A DNA stretch of 64,000 nucleotides, taken from Membranipora membranacea. Its lineage: Eukaryota > Bryozoa > Gymnolaemata > Cheilostomatida > Membraniporidae. The stretch is from positions 36,926,283 through 36,990,282 of the forward strand of contig OU612066.1 of assembly GCA_914767715.1 (NCBI GenBank), read 5' to 3'. Within the stretch, counting starts at the first letter, position 1. Every line of letters begins with the position of its first letter. Below the pieces are notes generated by a model that ran no database searches, had not been told where the DNA came from, and saw only the letters and a program-made list of their open reading frames with translations. Positions 1 to 10,314 of this stretch are shown in pieces. A program made the position numbers and the translations under genes.

Positions 1-188
1 AATGACCATATTTCGCATTGGTACCCATAGCAGGAAGTAACATAGTGTTTACAGTACTAATGTAAGTTGCTGGAACTTACAATGCTGATATATTTTCAGA
101 CTCGCATGGAGTCGTTCGAGGGTGTATTTAGCGGTCAAAAGAATTCAATTCAGGAAAAGCTGTCGAAGGGTCAACAGGAGACAGCTGA

Positions 189-512
189 ACACAACCAGCA
201 GCCCTACCAGATGATTTATTGAAAGCATACAAGGCGGCAGAGGCTAGTGTGAATTACCCTAATGTCACATATCTCCTCAAATTGTTTCTAACGATCCCTG
301 CTACCAGTGCTTCTACTGAAAGAGCCAACTCGACTTTAAAATTTGTCAAGACACGACTCCGGTCTTCATTGAGCCAGGCTTCTTTAAATATTTTTGTGCT
401 AGGTTATAAACACAGGGACATTCTTCAGAGCCTCGATGGCAAAACTCTCGTAAATTCATTTATAGCAATGAAGAGAAGGAGGTTACTCCTGCTTAATCCA
501 CTAGCGGAGTAG
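189..512 (+). pseudogene. hAT transposase C-terminal fragment
   Basis: An open stretch of about 107 codons reads as the C-terminal dimerisation domain of hAT-family transposases. The diagnostic part is the run around residues 20-50 (LFLTIPATSASTERANSTLK, then a KTRLRSSL segment), which corresponds to the family's P-x-S-S/T-A-x-x-E-R-x-F/N-S signature followed by an R-S-x-L helix. The frame is closed upstream by TGA at 186-188 and no further transposase was recognised in bases 1-185, so this is the tail of an element whose body lies outside the window or is lost. It ends in a normal stop at 510-512. It could be a last exon rather than a broken gene. The assignment rests on motif recognition only. 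Confidence 0.75.
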
Positions 513-1229
513 TGACACCTGTCATGCTAATCATACCAACATTTCTGGCATCAATATTAATTCATGTTTTCTTTTGTTTTGGAGATCGATGGAAAGTATT
601 ATCCTATATTAAAAGTATCACAATCTCATCATATTTCTCATGTATATCAATCATCAGGTATGTAGCTTTACCACGCTTACATTAAAATCTAGAGCTCTGA
701 AATTTGTTGAATTCTTCAGCGGCCAAACCCCCCAGCTGATTTGACTTGACAACACTTATTGACGATTTAGGTATGTCTGTGTTGTTGACCATATGCCAGT
801 GTGGCATAGCTTAGCTGATAATGTCCGAAATACCCCTCCTGAGCCCAAAATACACCCTAAAAAGCCTTGGTGGCCGGGGGGTTTACAGCGCCCCCCAAAC
901 CCCCAGCTGGGTTGGCTCGGGCGCAGAGAAACACTAAAATTCCTGGTCAAGACCCCTATTGAATATTCTGAAAATCCGCCCCTGATTGATACAAATTATT
1001 ATGATGTTATGATACTTGATTGACGTACATTACTGTTTGCGGGCATCTCCAAGAACCCAGTCAAATTCATCAGGCACTTCTATAAATTTAATATGACACA
1101 TTAACTAGCCTAAGTGATATTGGATTGTAGCTTTCCTGTTGATGGTAATAATGAATCCTATGAAATCAGTTGAATAGTTGAAAGTTCCATAAATATTAAT
1201 TTCTGATATTTCATTGATTATTATGATAG
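513..1229. other. non-coding stretch with GC-rich patch
   Basis: No supportable gene. Bases about 830-935 are markedly C/G-rich against an AT-rich background, and a short CCCCCCAGCTG-type motif occurs twice (near 727 and 893). Open frames on both strands here mirror each other and look like composition artefacts. It may be the 3' tail of the hAT element upstream. Confidence 0.4.
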
Positions 1230-1854
1230 ATCATCAAATAAAGAGGAGACGAAGCTTGGATCTAGGAACGAAAGGAGAGGTAAGTGTCAACAGTTTCCTC
1301 TAGCTACCAATATCTTCAGGAGTATAAGTTGGGTCATTATTTTGTTTGAAATTCGCTTTGTTAAAATTCAGTGCCTTGGTGGGTCTTAAATGTCATGCTA
1401 GGAATGTGATTTAGAACTGAATGGAATACAAACATTGAAATCACTGTAATTTTCTGAAAGAATCGAGTCCATTTTGTATACTTACTGAAAGTAAAAGAAA
1501 TGTTCACACACACTGACATTGAGACTACACTATTAACATATTTTGGCCTACCTTTATGTTCCAAATTGATGATATTGGCCACAGGTCACTCTCAATCGGT
1601 CAGAGATTACACATTCAATAGTGTGTCAATGTCATATGAGCAGTGTAATATTCGCAGACTTGTTCCACAAATAGAATTTAAAAAGAGTATAATGGTTAGA
1701 ATGGAGGATGGTCAAAGAGTATTCATGAAGTTTAAAAATATCACACAACATTTATATTTCAGATTCTGGGGACTATGAGCACATATACAATGAGATATAT
1801 GAAGACTTCCCTCCACCTATTCCTCTGCCTTTCAATAAAAAAGCAACATTATGA
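1230..1854 (+). CDS. possible last two exons of a tyrosine-rich cytoplasmic tail
   Basis: Two candidate exons fit by splice signals and phase. Exon A is 1230-1279 (after TAG, before GTAAGT), charged and rich in K/E/R. Exon B is 1763-1854 (after TTTCAG) and ends at TGA 1852-1854. A ends in phase 1 and B begins with two bases that complete the codon. Exon B carries three tyrosines exactly four residues apart, each in a Y-x-x-hydrophobic setting (YEHI, YNEI, YEDF), followed by PPPIPLP. Such sequences are typical of SH2- and SH3-binding receptor tails, but the spacing is not that of an ITAM. Upstream exons were not found and the function is unknown. A second open frame at 1851-2144 overlaps its end and may be an alternative continuation. 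Confidence 0.3.
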
Positions 1855-3436
1855 AGTACACACTGAACATAAAAAGCGACAACAAGACTGGTGGTGAAAA
1901 GAACAGAGAAAGAGTCAGCTTAGCCCGATCATACTCTATACTTCAGGTTTGTATATCAGAGGAAGAGACAGCTTATGATTCAGATATTGGCAGGTTGACA
2001 ACTTCTGCACCAACGGTCTGTAATACCCGGACAGGGGCAGGTAGTTACCTATACCACCCATCTCCACAAGCTCAAGGTCATGAAGCAGAGATTGACAAAG
2101 ACCATGAACATATAAATACTCTAGACTGGAAACTACTAGCTTAGAGCGTCCTCTCTAATTCAGTGACACAACGTCACTGCGCTATTCACTTTTTCACTGA
2201 TCTCCACATAAATGTAATGTAAGAACAAAACACTCAGTTATTTCTAAATATGACCACTAAATCTTGGTACACCCAATGAATTTTATAAAACATGTAGTAA
2301 TAAAGTGTAAAATGATATTAGTATATCATGCAATAAAATATTGTCTGTGCAGTAACAACTTACATTATAGCTGCTTCTGGACTGAACCATTTGTATGAAA
2401 AATGGTGCATGGTAAATTTAAAGTTTTGCTCAGCATTTTTACTTAATCAACTGCATTTGATCTTTTCAACTACTGTCAGACATGCAACCGTAAGATGGAT
2501 AACACTGATGGTCCTTGAGAATGGTTTAATTTCAAATGTATTTTGTCAACTAAAGGTTTAAAATCTGAGCTCAGAACACTGATTCTTTGCTCTTCATATC
2601 GATTCAGTGATTTAGCATGATAATGTTGTTGGAGATGAGCTACATCTGGATCAATTTTACTGACATTTTAAACTAGCATGGTCTTAGATTGACATGGTAT
2701 TCCTACACATCCCTCCCTGGTACACATGAATCAATGTGTAAAAATCAACAAATTATAAGCAGTGGAACCTTTCAATAGCGTTAAGGGTTTATAATTTCAC
2801 ATATGACCCGGATGTCTAGTATTTCCACAAAATTTGATGGGTATTCCTCTTGAGAATTTAATTTTGAGGAAAATTAACTGGCAGAACAACATGTCTCTTC
2901 ATCGCACAGGAAATAAGACTTGATAAAATACCACAATTTAACTCACCTAATGGGAATAATCCGCTGGCTTGCGACAGGACATGAATAAAATATTTGATAA
3001 GGATAAGAAATTGAACTATTATCATGGATGATTTAAATGCAGCCTGGACTTGCCTAATCGATTCAAAGAAAAACTTTTGTTAAGTTAAAGTAGAAGAACT
3101 GCTTCGATTCTATGAAAACAATTATTTTACAAATCACTCTTTTCCAATAATATATTTATTTGGAGAGTACAGGTATTGGTGTTACTGAAACAAAATGGTG
3201 GAAGAGAGTTTGTAAGTTAAATAATTAAAATCTTCAAATTTAACATTTATTTATAACATCCAAATTTAGAAGGAGTACATCATTACGCATCAAATATCAA
3301 AATACAACTTTTGTGGTTGTCTTTCACTTTAAAGACCTTCAAAAACTAAGCAAGATTCTTATTGATTCACAAAATGGCTCAGACTGGCAAATCAATCAAT
3401 AATTTAGTGGCTGTGTATTTACCGAGACTTATCTTA
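1855..3436. other. mostly featureless; dispersed repeat at 2226-2351
   Basis: No gene is supported, apart from an undecided 97-codon frame at 1851-2144. Bases 2226-2351 are clearly related, in the same orientation, to the right arm of the foldback element at 30600-30726 (shared words include TTTCTAAATATGACCACTA), so this is a solo fragment of that repeat family. Confidence 0.5.
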
Positions 3437-3890
3437 TCAGATATGGCTGAATATAGGGAGGCGGGTCATTTTGGACCGAATAAGAGTGTTTGCATCCGTT
3501 TTCAAAACGGCCTCATGATGAGTGCGGATCCTTACATAACGATCGAATATTTCCTTCACAATGCTGCTTGCATGCTCAGCACAACTGAATAATGAGAGAT
3601 GGCCTGTTTCTATCATCTTTGATAGACTGTGCAGCTGGGCAAGTTCTGGGAATTTAGGACCCAAACCTGTTTTAAGCAATGATCTTACTCTCTCTGACAG
3701 AAGACACACTCGAAAAACTGCTTCTGAAGGGGTTTTGTGTCCACCACGATTCTTAAGTTTGATTAGTGTCGGCATGTCAACTTACCTCGCTTTGGCCACA
3801 TCCTCGACACAAAGGCTACAGCTTAGTTGTATCGTTCTCGTTATGAAACCTCCTATCAGAGAAAGAATCATGTACGCATTGAGTAATTAA
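3437..3890 (-). pseudogene. P-like transposase, zinc-binding C-terminal tail
   Basis: Reads LIGGFITRTIQLSCSLCVED, which fits the family's A-G-(Y/F)-V-x-R-K-L...C-x-x-C tail, then an in-frame TAA at 3784-3782, then LIKLKNRGGHKTPSEAVFRV, the conserved (K)-N-R-G-G-L-x-x-P-S motif. A 112-codon frame starting at 3775 covers the second part only and is not a separate gene. Confidence 0.7.
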
Positions 3891-4245
3891 TACTACATTT
3901 AATATATTATTTAAATATGTATTTATGTGTTCAACTAGCTAGCTAGCTATTAACTAGTTACTTTATAATTTTTTTATTATATCACGCCTTTGTTCTCCAA
4001 TCTAAAAACAAACATTTAAAAGCTGGGACAATTTTCATTTTAGATCATCAAAACTCAGCATTTCTGTAGATAAGATGAAAAGCTACGATCTTCAAGGGTA
4101 CTAAGATTGTGTAACATTGCAGCATTTGCACTGTATTTTTTATGCTTACTTACCAATATAGTCCACAATATCTGTGACAGATTTTGATAGCTCAAGCTTG
4201 ATCTTTAGGTCATTTGAATCTAGTTGAAGCTCGCCTTCGGTTGAT

Positions 4246-4707
4246 TTAGTTCTTTTTTTTCTTTCTAAGAAGCAGCTGGGAGACACTGCTCAAGTCGAGA
4301 CAGTTGGCGTTGTTAGATGGGGTTATTTCATGCTTCATCAGAAGCTTCTTCAGTGCAGCAGTGAGCTGCACTACATAGGGATTGCTATCGCACCCTCCAG
4401 ATGACCTAATTTTAGAGAAGAGAGTTTCGATATGATCTTGTATCCCAATTACCTCCGGATGTGTGGCGAACAGGTAGTTAGCAAGTCTGACCATTGATCT
4501 GGCACTAGTGATGAATCCCAGTGCAAAAGCTTTTCTAGGAGACGCTGTCACTTTCGTCTTGCCATCTGAGAGGCGGAGACTCAAAAGGTATTCTTGAGAC
4601 TCTTCTAGCATCTTTGTGATTGGTGCGAGATTTGAGGGCCTCATTACTGACTTGAATCCTCTCCCATATACAGAATGGGAGTTCAATGCATCAAAGAGAC
4701 GATCGAT
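4246..4707 (-). pseudogene. P-like transposase, C-terminal core exon
   Basis: Begins after TTTTACAG with IDRLFDALNSHSVYGRGFK and ends at TAG. The order is: F-D-x-L-N-S motif; a helix (YLLSLRLSDGKTKVTASPRK); G-F-I-T-S-A-R-S segment; then IQDHIETLFSKIRSSGGCDS with NPYVVQL and ALKKLLMKHEI. The last part corresponds to the S-Q-D-x-x-E-x-x-F-x-x-I-R-x-x-G-G-x-x-x-N-P signature of P/THAP9 transposases, with S-Q-D now I-Q-D. Confidence 0.85.
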
Positions 4708-4953
4708 CTGTAAAAGAACACAACGACTACTATCATACACGTTCTCATCTAAAGTGCCATCTAAGCGATGAAAAATATAGGGAATATCACCATACATTAT
4801 ACACATAAATATATATATATATTATGTATATGGATATAAATCAATATTTAATGTTAAAATATTTGTGGTTAGTAGATGATTCGATCAAAAATTGGTGAAT
4901 CTTTCTGTTGGTAAACCTTGTGGTATTCTAATTATTGTATCATCATCTTAAAC

Positions 4954-5113
4954 ATATCTTTCGTATAAACTCAACAGTCGCTTCAGCATTCTTGAACTTT
5001 TCGTCATGCAATGACAGATACTCCAATGCACCCGCTACACTTGAAGATAAAACCTCTGCCGCAAGCTGCACCTTCATTTTCATATTTTTCCAGTCCAAAT
5101 ATTTTTTGGATAG
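4954..5113 (-). pseudogene. P-like transposase, LAAEVLSSSVA exon
   Basis: Starts after TTTTTTCCAG with LSKKYLDWKNMKMKVQLAAE and continues into VLSSSVAGALEYL and ATVEFIRKI, matching the family block L-A-N-K-L-x-x-x-H-x-x-(F/W)-K-N-x-K-M-K-V. The only GT at the 3' end leaves one extra base, so the join to the next exon is out of frame by one. That is consistent with decay. Confidence 0.75.
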
Positions 5114-5326
5114 CTGGAAAAAACTAACATGGATGACAACTTGTTGGAGACAAAAGCGATTTCACAAAATTCCATAAAATTTCAATAATTTTAATTGAGT
5201 AATGTAAACACACTTTCTATAAACAAATGACTAGTTTTGGCGATCGACAGGCTTGCCATAAATAACTATTAAACACCCTGCAGTTTGAAATATATTTTCT
5301 ACGCCCATGAGTTTAATTTGCCTCAC

Positions 5327-5485
5327 CTTGTTAGCGAGTTTCAATCCAATATCTGATTGGTGGCTGATGAGATCTTCTATATATCGATAATCTATTGCGC
5401 CACTTACGGACTTGAACATCCTGTATGTGGCAAAGGCATTTCGGCATAATTTCAACGTGTGAGCAGGGTCCATCGTCAGGGAGAT
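5327..5485 (-). pseudogene. P-like transposase, D-P-x-H-x-x-K-L exon
   Basis: A clean 53-codon exon with acceptor TTATAG and donor GTGAGG. It carries the hallmark MDPAHTLKLCRN (family: D-P-C-H-x-L-K-L-x-R-N) and ends in IGLKLANK. The phase-0 end joins directly to the next exon at 5113. Confidence 0.8.
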
Positions 5486-5689
5486 CTATAAATTGATAAT
5501 TAAATTACAAATTTTTTCTGGCTGTAATGACAGGCAAGTTCGGGACTGATGTTTAGTCTATCTCAACGCAAGGCTGTGTAACAGAAACGTTGGGTTAGTT
5601 GTCAGTATTATTCTAGCCGACCAGAAATTAATTTTCCCAATCATCATGTACAAAACGACATTCATAATTTAAGTTGCAATTTTCAGATC

Positions 5690-5905
5690 CCATGATCTGA
5701 GTATGGGTGAGTAAAGTAGGGTTTATCAGGTATTGAACCACCAATTAGTCTCAATGTAGCAATGTTGGTAGGGCAGTCATCACATGTTGACTATCTTGAT
5801 ACCTTTCTTGGCACAGAGCTGTAGACATTGTTTCACAAGGCTGCATTGAAGATGAGAGTTGCGTTTGTCAATGAAAAAATACCCACAGGCTGTCTGGTAC
5901 GCTCC
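5690..5905 (-). pseudogene. P-like transposase, catalytic-core fragment
   Basis: Reads ACGYFFIDKRNSHLQCSLVK, then KKGIKIVNM, then after a one-base frameshift near 5784 DDCPTNIATLRLIGGS and FTHPYSDHG. This matches the family pattern of G-Y-F-F, a helix, G-I-K-V-V-x-x-T-x-D-G, then C/S-x-N and a his/pro strand leading to the D-P-x-H motif. The upper edge, about 5905, is where the plus-strand LINE reading begins. Confidence 0.7.
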
Positions 5906-7079
5906 AGTAATGGAAGAAGGAGGAAGACTAGATGCCCTAGTCAAAGCCGTGACATCCTGGAAAATGTCTATGGACAACAAGAAGACCCTAGCTGTCCATG
6001 CACTATTCGAAGACTTTTCTAAGGCATTTGATAACATGAGACCGGATGTATTGGCAGCTATTATGGACCAGCAGGGCTATGACCACACGATCATAACTCT
6101 GTGTATCGACTAGCTCACCAACCGTTAACAGCGTGTGATACACAAACCATCAAGATCAGTGTCTAGCGAAAGATCATGCAGCGTGGGGGGTACCCCAAGG
6201 AACGATGTGCGGCCTTTGGAACATATTTATCAAATCCCTGGAATCTACCGAGAACATACTGGAGTACGCTGATGATCTAACAATCTATGCCACCATCCCT
6301 AAGTCTGCTGTAATATCTGGTAGACGAGGGGAGAAAACTACCGATAACGCGATAATCGCCGCCAAAGCTGAGGCAACTGCAAAGTGGTGTGAGGAACAGG
6401 GTATGACGCTAAATACATCTAAGACAAAACACATGCTCATATCCCTGCGTGACAACATCATTCTCGAACAGCCTGTCATCATCAATGGTGCTGAGATTGA
6501 GCGTGTGCCCAATTTTAAGTTACTTGGTGTCACGCAGGATGAACATCTGAACTTCCATGCACACATATCCTCGATTGTAGAGAGAAGTCACACCAAATGC
6601 TACGCACTGCTTCTGCTTAAATGCTTCGGCGTCAACACCATAGGACTCTGCAAATACTATGCTAGCATCGTCAGATCGCTTCTGACCTATGCATGTTTGG
6701 CTTGGTTCCCGTCAGCCACCCAGTATGACATAGCCAGTCTAGAACGTATTCAGAAATGATGTCTAAAAACCATCTATCCTAATCTAGAACACTACTCAGA
6801 CAGACTAGTAGCAAGTGGTCTACCGACACTAGAGCAGCACATGAGTGATCTGAGTAGCACATACAGCAGCAAGGTGATAGCTGATCCCAACCTCCGGTTA
6901 GCTGACCTGATTCCACCGAGGCAATCCACTGTACGCAGACACTCAAGCAGACTACCAGATGTTCTGATAAAGCGATTCAAAACAGAATCCCTCTATAACA
7001 CTGTGCTTTATAAATATGGAGTGTAAATTGAAATGACTGGAACCACTGGAATCATCACACTAATGTAAAACAAACAAAC
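5905..7079 (+). mobile_element. 5'-truncated LINE (reverse transcriptase)
   Basis: Plus-strand non-LTR retrotransposon fragment. It opens in the RT finger/palm region (LVKAVTSWKMSMD, FEDFSKAFDNM), has stops near 6111 and 6757, then WGVPQGTMCGLWNIF and the catalytic YADD (near 6260), followed by the thumb (NFKLLGVTQDEHLNFHAHIS). A C-terminal region runs to the stop at 7024-7026. The 3' end is a short AAAC-type repeat at 7062-7079. It is inserted in antisense orientation into the P-like transposase remains. The 5' boundary is approximate (within about 30 bp) and no target duplication was identified. Confidence 0.8.
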
Positions 7080-7089
7080 ATTTTTGAAC

Positions 7090-7325
7090 GGTTTAATAAA
7101 GTTTTGACTGATTGGTGGACTCGTTTTTAATTAGCTCGTCCAAACTTGACTCTACCAGCGTATTTGTGTTTTGGATTTTCGCTCTTTCCTCCTCTAGTAT
7201 TTGAATTGTTTTCGACATCACTTTTGCTTTCTTTTCTAGACAGTTAACCTTCTTACGAAGACAATTCAGGGACCTCTTTTATTGTCTGATTCTCATCATT
7301 GGATCAACTCTTTTCCTACCTCAAG
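7090..7325 (-). pseudogene. P-like transposase, coiled-coil exon
   Basis: Follows a TTCTACAG acceptor. After two stops in the first 20 codons it reads as a basic leucine-rich coiled coil (RSLNCLRKKVNCLEKKAKVM, then SKTIQILEEER), the segment that lies just after the THAP domain in P-like transposases and serves for dimerisation. The frame closes at TAA around 7096, next to the 3' end of the inserted LINE. Confidence 0.6.
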
Positions 7326-7408
7326 CTGTAGAATAAAAAAGTAAAAAATTAATATAAAATAATGTTTGCACCTGGCATTCATCTGATGATCAGTTCATAA
7401 ACAGTGTC

Positions 7409-8848
7409 ACAGTCTCAGAAAGCAGGGATAAGTCGCATTTCTACTATTGTTTATATTGGAGGTTTAAGTTAGAAAACTTATTCTTAATTTCAGTTTTCTA
7501 ATTTTGAGAAAACCATCTACTAGGACCAATAAGATGTGCTCTTTCATAATCTGCAATCAGATTGGCTGAAAAATAAATGTAAGGCCCTCTAATATTGGTT
7601 TAAAGTCGTCGCTAGGAAACACAAAAATGGCGACCGACAGTGATAGCTCAACTACTTTGTTTGATGAAAGAGATGTTCTAGGGATTATAAATGAGTATAA
7701 TGGTGATGAAACAAGTGAATATGCTAGTAGCAGGGACTATGATGGTGAGATGATTGAATTTGAGCAAACAGAAGGATTCATTATGTATAAATCGAAGCCC
7801 AACTGAGTGATTTAGCAACAAGAAGAAGATAGGAAATTCTTGGAACTTCCTTACATGAGGCAGAAGGATATTGTGGTGTAGATGGCTCTTTACAACCAGA
7901 CCATCTCAACTTATGCTTGTGTTCTTGTAAGAAGGGGCCTATCAACAACAGCTGTACTGGCTCAGTTCACTCCTGAACAGATTTCCCTCTGCAGATTTTC
8001 CTCAGATGAGTTTGAAACAAATGCCATATGCCATGAATCTTGCCAAAGATAGATTTGGCTCTACCATCCAGACAGTCAGAGTGTGTGTTTCAACATGAAA
8101 ACCCAGGGAGACAGAGTGAAGTGTAGGATATTGGTATATCCATACTTTAGGAGACTCAAAGTTAGAGAAGCTAGGAATCATTAGAGAACACTACCAAAGC
8201 TACTACCATAATTGAGAAAATTGAGGAAGCAATTGAATTAGATCAGCTATGAACAGTCAGTCACTTTCTCTGACTCATGACTACTATCATCAAGGAGTAA
8301 CTCCTTGTTAACTTTTTGGAACAACAAAGACTTGCTGACATAAATCATAGTAACACTTACAAAAAATTGATGTGTGTAAGTTTCAGCTTGTTCTATAACT
8401 TCTTAAATAAGATTTCGTTGCTACCTGTAGGGTCACAAATTTGTCGAGCCGAGAACTCACCCAGCGTTACTTGCGGTGATGTTCAGGCAGCGGTAGCTCT
8501 TATATGATCAATGTTACAGAAAAATGCAATACTTATTCTGGAAGCTGACAATTTTTTGATCCTAAAAATTTTTTTCTATTTTGTGTATTACACTCTCAGG
8601 TGTGCTTTGTTAGGTGGTAAACAAACTGCTGTCTCGATTGATATCAATGAAATCTTTGAAGCTCGTTTTCTCAGCTAGATGAAATGGACGACATTGCCGA
8701 CGGGCCCGCAGACTTTTTGCTCTAACTTAAAATATATATAAGCTAGAGACATGTTTCTTTTTTTGTTGGAAAGCTTATAAAATTCTGTACAAGATGAAAG
8801 AAGAATCGCAATTTTTTTGATTTCCTACTTATACCTGCTTTCTGAGAC
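7409..8848. mobile_element. DNA element with 24-bp terminal inverted repeats
   Basis: The left end reads CAGTCTCAGAAAGCAGGGAT and the right end is its inverted match with one mismatch, followed by AAGT on both sides. The ends begin with CAG, as in hAT elements, but no 8-bp target duplication was found, possibly because the right end is followed by extra inverted copies of the same word (8857-8895). It lies in what was an intron of the P-like transposase. The interior holds a small frame at 7627-7806 and otherwise no intact gene. Confidence 0.6.
7627..7806 (+). CDS. small acidic open frame inside the TIR element
   Basis: A 59-codon frame beginning AAAATGG (good initiation context) with MATDSDSSTTLF and a run of D/E residues, ending at TGA. 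Acidic N-termini starting M-A-x-S-D-S are common in transposon-encoded proteins. Downstream DNA to about 8280 contains further stretches with coding character in changing frames, so this may be the first piece of a broken element-encoded protein. Family not recognised. Confidence 0.35.
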   Translation: MATDSDSSTTLFDERDVLGIINEYNGDETSEYASSRDYDGEMIEFEQTEGFIMYKSKPN

Positions 8849-8895
8849 TGCGACATCTCGCAGTCTCAGAAATATAATATTTCTGAGACTGCGAG
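8842..8895. repeat. three alternating inverted copies of CTGAGACTGCGA
   Basis: TTTCTGAGACTGCGA, its inverse, then the forward form again lie within 60 bp. Bases 8857-8895 form a palindrome with 19-bp arms and a single central base. The motif equals the terminus of the adjacent TIR element, so it probably arose from that element's end. Confidence 0.8.
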
Positions 8896-9227
8896 ATTAC
8901 ACATATATGAAATGATTGGTAAGTCATTCTGCAGCTGTGTCCGATCAAATTAGGATGGTGTGAGCACAATTTTTCATTATTCAGGTGCCATCTGAGGTAA
9001 AGTATCATGATTATATCAAAAACTCAACTTCGGTTGTAGCTTGTTTCCTGTTTCGATGTTTACGTTCATATAGTTATTATAATGAAATGGATGTATGACT
9101 AAAATGACTGAACCGAAAGTGGGAAGAAAAGAAAACTTGAAAAGTCAATAGTCAAGTTAGCCACCCTGAACGCTAGAGTTATGGCCGTTTTCATCAAGAG
9201 GCCGTGTGAACTATATTTTATACTTAC
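8896..9227. other. no gene seen
   Basis: AT-rich spacer between the palindromes and the transposase linker exon. A minus-strand frame over 9099-9317 is a read-through of that exon into its intron. Confidence 0.5.
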
Positions 9228-9346
9228 AAGAAGAGGATAAAGCTGATGTATTCTGAGATGTCTGAGGGAGAATGGGTTCAGGATTGGTTTCAGAATCACC
9301 TTGAACATCGATCTCATTGCTCTGTGTGCCGACGTTTTTTACTTGG
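9228..9346 (-). pseudogene. P-like transposase, linker exon
   Basis: Exon-like block after a TTTGCAG acceptor and before a GTAAGTAT donor, open for 39 codons and rich in S, T, Q, N and E (contains NVGTQSNEID). It leaves one base (T), and the coiled-coil exon starting at 7325 supplies the two bases needed (CT). That phase fit is the reason for joining it to the transposase. Low-complexity linkers between THAP and coiled coil are usual in this family, but there is no domain here to prove it. Confidence 0.4.
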
Positions 9347-9515
9347 CTGCAAATAGAAAGATAATAATGTCAAAATATATTTAGTTGAGCTGTACTCTTC
9401 ACTCTATCCCCTTCATATGCGATTATTCTGATCATGCCTGTTGTGTCCACATATGTGACCACTAATTAAGGTCACATGATTAGTTTATCCTACTGTCGAT
9501 CATTTAAATAAGTAT

Positions 9516-10313
9516 TTTGGACCAATGAGGAGCCAGGATGGCAGGTGTCACCTTTGCGTCCTCAGATTTGAGTCAAATGAGGAGATAGGGTGACAAGTGT
9601 CATAATTTTTTACCTCAGATTTTAGACCAATGAAGAGCCAGGATGGCAGGTGTCAATTTTTCTACTTCAGTTTTTCGACCAATGAGGAGCTAGGATGGCA
9701 GGTGTCACTTTTGCGTCATCAGATTTTGGTCAAATGAGGAGTTAGGATGACATGTGTCACTTTTTTACTTCAGAATTCGGACCAATATTGAGTCAGGATG
9801 GCAGCTGTCACTTTTACATCCTCAGATTTTAGTCAAATGAGTAGTTAGGATGACAGGTGGCACTATTTCGACTTTCAACTTTCAACCAATGAGGAGCCAG
9901 GATGGCAGGTGTCACTTTTACGTCCTCAGATTTTCGTCATATGAGAAGTTAGGGTGACAGGTGTCACTTTTTTTACTTCAGATTTTCGTCCATTAAGAAG
10001 CCAGGATGGCAGGTGTCACTTTTTCGACTTCAGATTTTGGACCATCAAGGAGCCTGGATGGCATGTGTCACTTTGCGAACTTCAGATTTTGGACCAATGA
10101 GAAGCCAGAGTGGCAGGTGTCACTTTTTCGTCTTCAGATTTTGGACCAATGAGAAGCCAGGATCGCAGGTGTCACTTTTGCGTCCTCACATTTTGGTCAA
10201 ATGAGGGGTTAGGGTGACAGGTGTCACTTATTTTACTTCAGATTTTTGACCAATGAGAAGTCAGGATGGCATGTGTCATTTTTGTGTCCTCGGATTTTGG
10301 TCAATTGAGATGA
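9516..10313. repeat. 52-bp minisatellite, about 15 copies
   Basis: Tandem units of about 52 bp with the constant core GGCAGGTGTCAC. Two unit types mostly alternate: one begins ACCAATGAGGAGCCAGGATG, the other TCAAATGAGGAGTTAGG. The array is therefore partly organised as a 104-bp higher-order repeat. The last partial unit runs straight into the foldback element at about 10315. Confidence 0.9.
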
Positions 10314-10314
10314 T

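Larger units (their letters stand above)
3437..9346 (-). pseudogene. P-element / THAP9-like transposase, broken and interrupted
   Basis: Minus-strand remains of a P-superfamily DNA transposase are spread over seven recognisable coding pieces, listed separately. In 5'-3' order: acidic S/T/Q-rich linker (9346-9228), coiled coil (7325-7090), catalytic-core part (5905-5690), D-P-A-H region (5485-5327), LAAEVLSSSV region (5113-4954), long C-terminal core (4707-4246), and zinc-binding tail (3890-3437). Several junctions still have GT/AG signals and matching phases, so the ancestral gene had introns. The N-terminal THAP DNA-binding domain and roughly 200-300 residues before the G-Y-F-F motif are missing. 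Frameshifts, stops and two later insertions (a LINE at about 5905-7079 and a TIR element at 7409-8848) show it is dead. A domesticated THAP9-like gene is the less likely alternative. Confidence 0.8.

Noticed and set aside
1500-1778. 92-codon plus-strand frame
   Set aside because: It runs through a probable intron and acceptor site; no domain, and the exon at 1763 is better explained in another phase.
5859-6113. Taking the whole 5859-6113 frame as LINE
   Set aside because: Its first part (to about 5905) reads on the opposite strand as the transposase G-Y-F-F region, so the LINE starts later.
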